From: Phycisphaeraceae bacterium
GTDB taxonomy: Bacteria > Planctomycetota > Phycisphaerae > Phycisphaerales > Phycisphaeraceae
Assembly: GCA_029260635.1 (NCBI GenBank)
Contig: JAJDCW010000206.1
Location: forward strand, 1-61,377
Direction: 5' to 3'
Length of the DNA: 61,377 bases
Shown here: in pieces, positions 60,220 to 61,377 of the stretch
Position numbering within the stretch: position 1 is the stretch's first letter
Layout of the letters: every line of letters starts with the position of its first letter
Notes under the pieces: model-generated
Seen by the model: the letters and a program-made list of their open reading frames with translations, nothing else
What the model was told of the DNA's origin: nothing
The model's database searches: none
Position numbers and translations under genes: made by a program

Positions 60220-61377
60220 GTGACTGACCCTACCCCCCCCACCGAATTGAAACAGCGTCAGGGCGCTTCCCGCCGTGAATTCCTTGTGCGTACCGCCGCG
60301 CTCGCCGGTACCGCCGCAGTGCTCGGCGCTACAAGTAAAAGCGAGGCCAAGATCGGCCTGGACCCCGGCGCCAAGGTCCCCAACTCAGGCAAACGCACGC
60401 CACTGGGGGAAAACGACCCGATCCGCCTGGGCGTCATCGGCGTCGGCGGGATGGGCACCGGGCACGTCCACGCGATGCTCGGCATCAACGAACGCAAAGA
60501 TGCCAACGTCCAGATCGTCGCGCTATGCGATGTCTGCGAACCCCGCTGGCAGAACGCGCTGATCGCCTGCAATGAGAAGCAGCCGGGTGTGCAGACCGAT
60601 ACGTATGTCTACCACGAAGAGCTGCTGGCGCGCGACGATATCCACGGCGTGGTGATCGCCTCGACCGAGCACTGGCATGCCGGGCACTCCATCGACTCGA
60701 TCGCGGCGGGCAAAGACGTCTACTGCGAGAAGCCGATGACGCTTCGGCTGCCCGAGGCGCTGCACATGCGCGAGGTCGTCAAGGCCAACCCCGACATCAT
60801 CGTGCAGGTCGGCACGCAGCAGATGATGCGGCCCAAATTCGATTCGGCCAAGAAACTCCTGGCCGAGGGCGCGATCGGCAAGGCGACCTTCAGCCAGACA
60901 AGCTACTGCCGGAACTCCAAAGAAGGCGAGTGGCTCTACTACGACATCGACCCCGCCTGGGAGCCGGGCAAGAACATCGACTGGGAACGCTGGTGCGGCT
61001 CGCTGGGCACGCGCGAGTGGAGCCCGGAGGTCTATGCCCGCTGGCGTCGTTATAAGGACTACTCCACGGGGATCATCGGGGACCTGCTGGTGCACGTGAT
61101 GACCCCGATGATGTACGCCCTGCAGGCCGGCTGGCCGACCCGGATCGTCGCGTCCGGCGGGCACTACGTCGACAAGGCCAGGGAGAACCACGACCAGGTC
61201 AACATCAACGTCGAGTTCGAGACCGGCCACACCATGGTCGTCGCCGGCTCGACCGCCAACGACGTCGGGCTGGAGGTGGTGGTACGTGGCCACGAGGCGA
61301 ACATCTACCTGGGCGGGCGCAACTGTGTGCTCCGGCCCGAACGCGGCTACGTCGACGACATCGACGAGCTGGACATC
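60220..61377 (+). CDS. Gfo/Idh/MocA-family oxidoreductase with Tat signal, cut by window edge
   Basis: Partial, 386 codons visible. It starts at GTG 60220, two bases after the DUF1080 stop, with GGGAG nine bases upstream. A Tat signal (ASRREFLVRTAALAGTAAV) precedes the Rossmann domain (IRLGVIGVGGMGTGHVHAM, VIASTEHWHAGHSIDSIAAGKDVYCEKPMT with the catalytic EKP). The second domain (QVGTQQMMRPKFDSAKKLL.., GDLLVHVMTPMMYAL) is seen almost to the edge. Such planctomycete enzymes are exported folded with bound NAD(P) and oxidise or dehydrate sugars; the exact substrate is not evident. Confidence 0.93.
   Translation, partial: MTDPTPPTELKQRQGASRREFLVRTAALAGTAAVLGATSKSEAKIGLDPGAKVPNSGKRTPLGENDPIRLGVIGVGGMGTGHVHAMLGINERKDANVQIVALCDVCEPRWQNALIACNEKQPGVQTDTYVYHEELLARDDIHGVVIASTEHWHAGHSIDSIAAGKDVYCEKPMTLRLPEALHMREVVKANPDIIVQVGTQQMMRPKFDSAKKLLAEGAIGKATFSQTSYCRNSKEGEWLYYDIDPAWEPGKNIDWERWCGSLGTREWSPEVYARWRRYKDYSTGIIGDLLVHVMTPMMYALQAGWPTRIVASGGHYVDKARENHDQVNINVEFETGHTMVVAGSTANDVGLEVVVRGHEANIYLGGRNCVLRPERGYVDDIDELDI

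Noticed and set aside
1-61377. CRISPR array or other long tandem repeats
   Set aside because: No regularly spaced direct repeats were seen; the only repeats are short inverted ones and intragenic CxxCH, NHL and GHPP units.

Overview
The window looks like a planctomycete chromosome, most likely of the Phycisphaerae type. This is inference from gene content: PEP-CTERM proteins with dockerin-like Asn/Asp repeats, a pseudopilin-headed secretory protein, a DUF1080 sugar-hydrolase-type protein next to a Tat-exported Gfo/Idh/MocA oxidoreductase, and a MoxR-DUF58-VWA operon. No rRNA, tRNA or CRISPR was seen.

Layout. 1-2.5 kb (minus): a decayed mobile module with a serine recombinase, a DUF2924 protein and an unknown gene, all three apparently frameshifted or interrupted. 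2.5-5.3 kb (minus): a pseudopilin-like protein and two PEP-CTERM proteins. 5.4-11.2 kb (minus): a cytochrome c maturation operon, ccmE-F-X-A-B-C-D, with a Cys-type CcmE and an unknown GHPP-repeat protein (X). 11.3-33.6 kb: a large multihaem electron-transfer region. 33.8-39.1 kb: a polyhydroxyalkanoate cluster (SDR reductase, phaR, phasin, phaA, short phaE-like, phaC). 39.2-44.8 kb: an IS remnant, an aldo/keto reductase, a FixL/FixJ-like pair, acylphosphatase and YebC. 44.9-57.6 kb (minus): an eight-gene MoxR/ABC/DUF58/VWA operon. 58-61.4 kb (plus): a nucleoside-symporter-type MFS protein, DUF1080 and a MocA-family oxidoreductase cut by the window edge.

The most interesting part is 11.2-33.6 kb. 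It encodes seven multihaem c-type cytochromes with 72 canonical CxxCH motifs and 7 further CX3CH/CX4CH motifs. With them are a C-terminal-Phe outer-membrane beta-barrel, two NHL-propeller lipoproteins, a NapC/NirT-type cytochrome and a CbcL-like fusion of multihaem cytochrome c to a quinone-reactive cytochrome b. The order decahaem lipoprotein, beta-barrel, NHL lipoprotein, dodecahaem cytochrome resembles a porin-cytochrome conduit. The five-gene minus operon could carry electrons between the quinone pool and that conduit. I infer an extracellular electron transfer apparatus (metal or mineral reduction, or electron uptake), not closely matching the Shewanella Mtr or Geobacter Omb sets that I know.

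The same region carries its own candidate control circuit. A sigma54-activating NtrC-family regulator (GAFTGA) lies head to head with an operon for a PhnD-like binding protein, a HAMP/DHp protein without an ATPase domain, and an NtrB-like kinase. Three perfect copies of the palindrome TCTCA-N4-TGAGA sit in exactly the intergenic regions that precede cytochrome genes. Four -24/-12 (GG-N10-GC) promoter matches lie beside them. The shortest reading is a dedicated two-component/sigma54 regulon for the electron-transfer machinery. One of its promoters would give a transcript with a leader of about 280 nt containing a 13-bp long-range helix.
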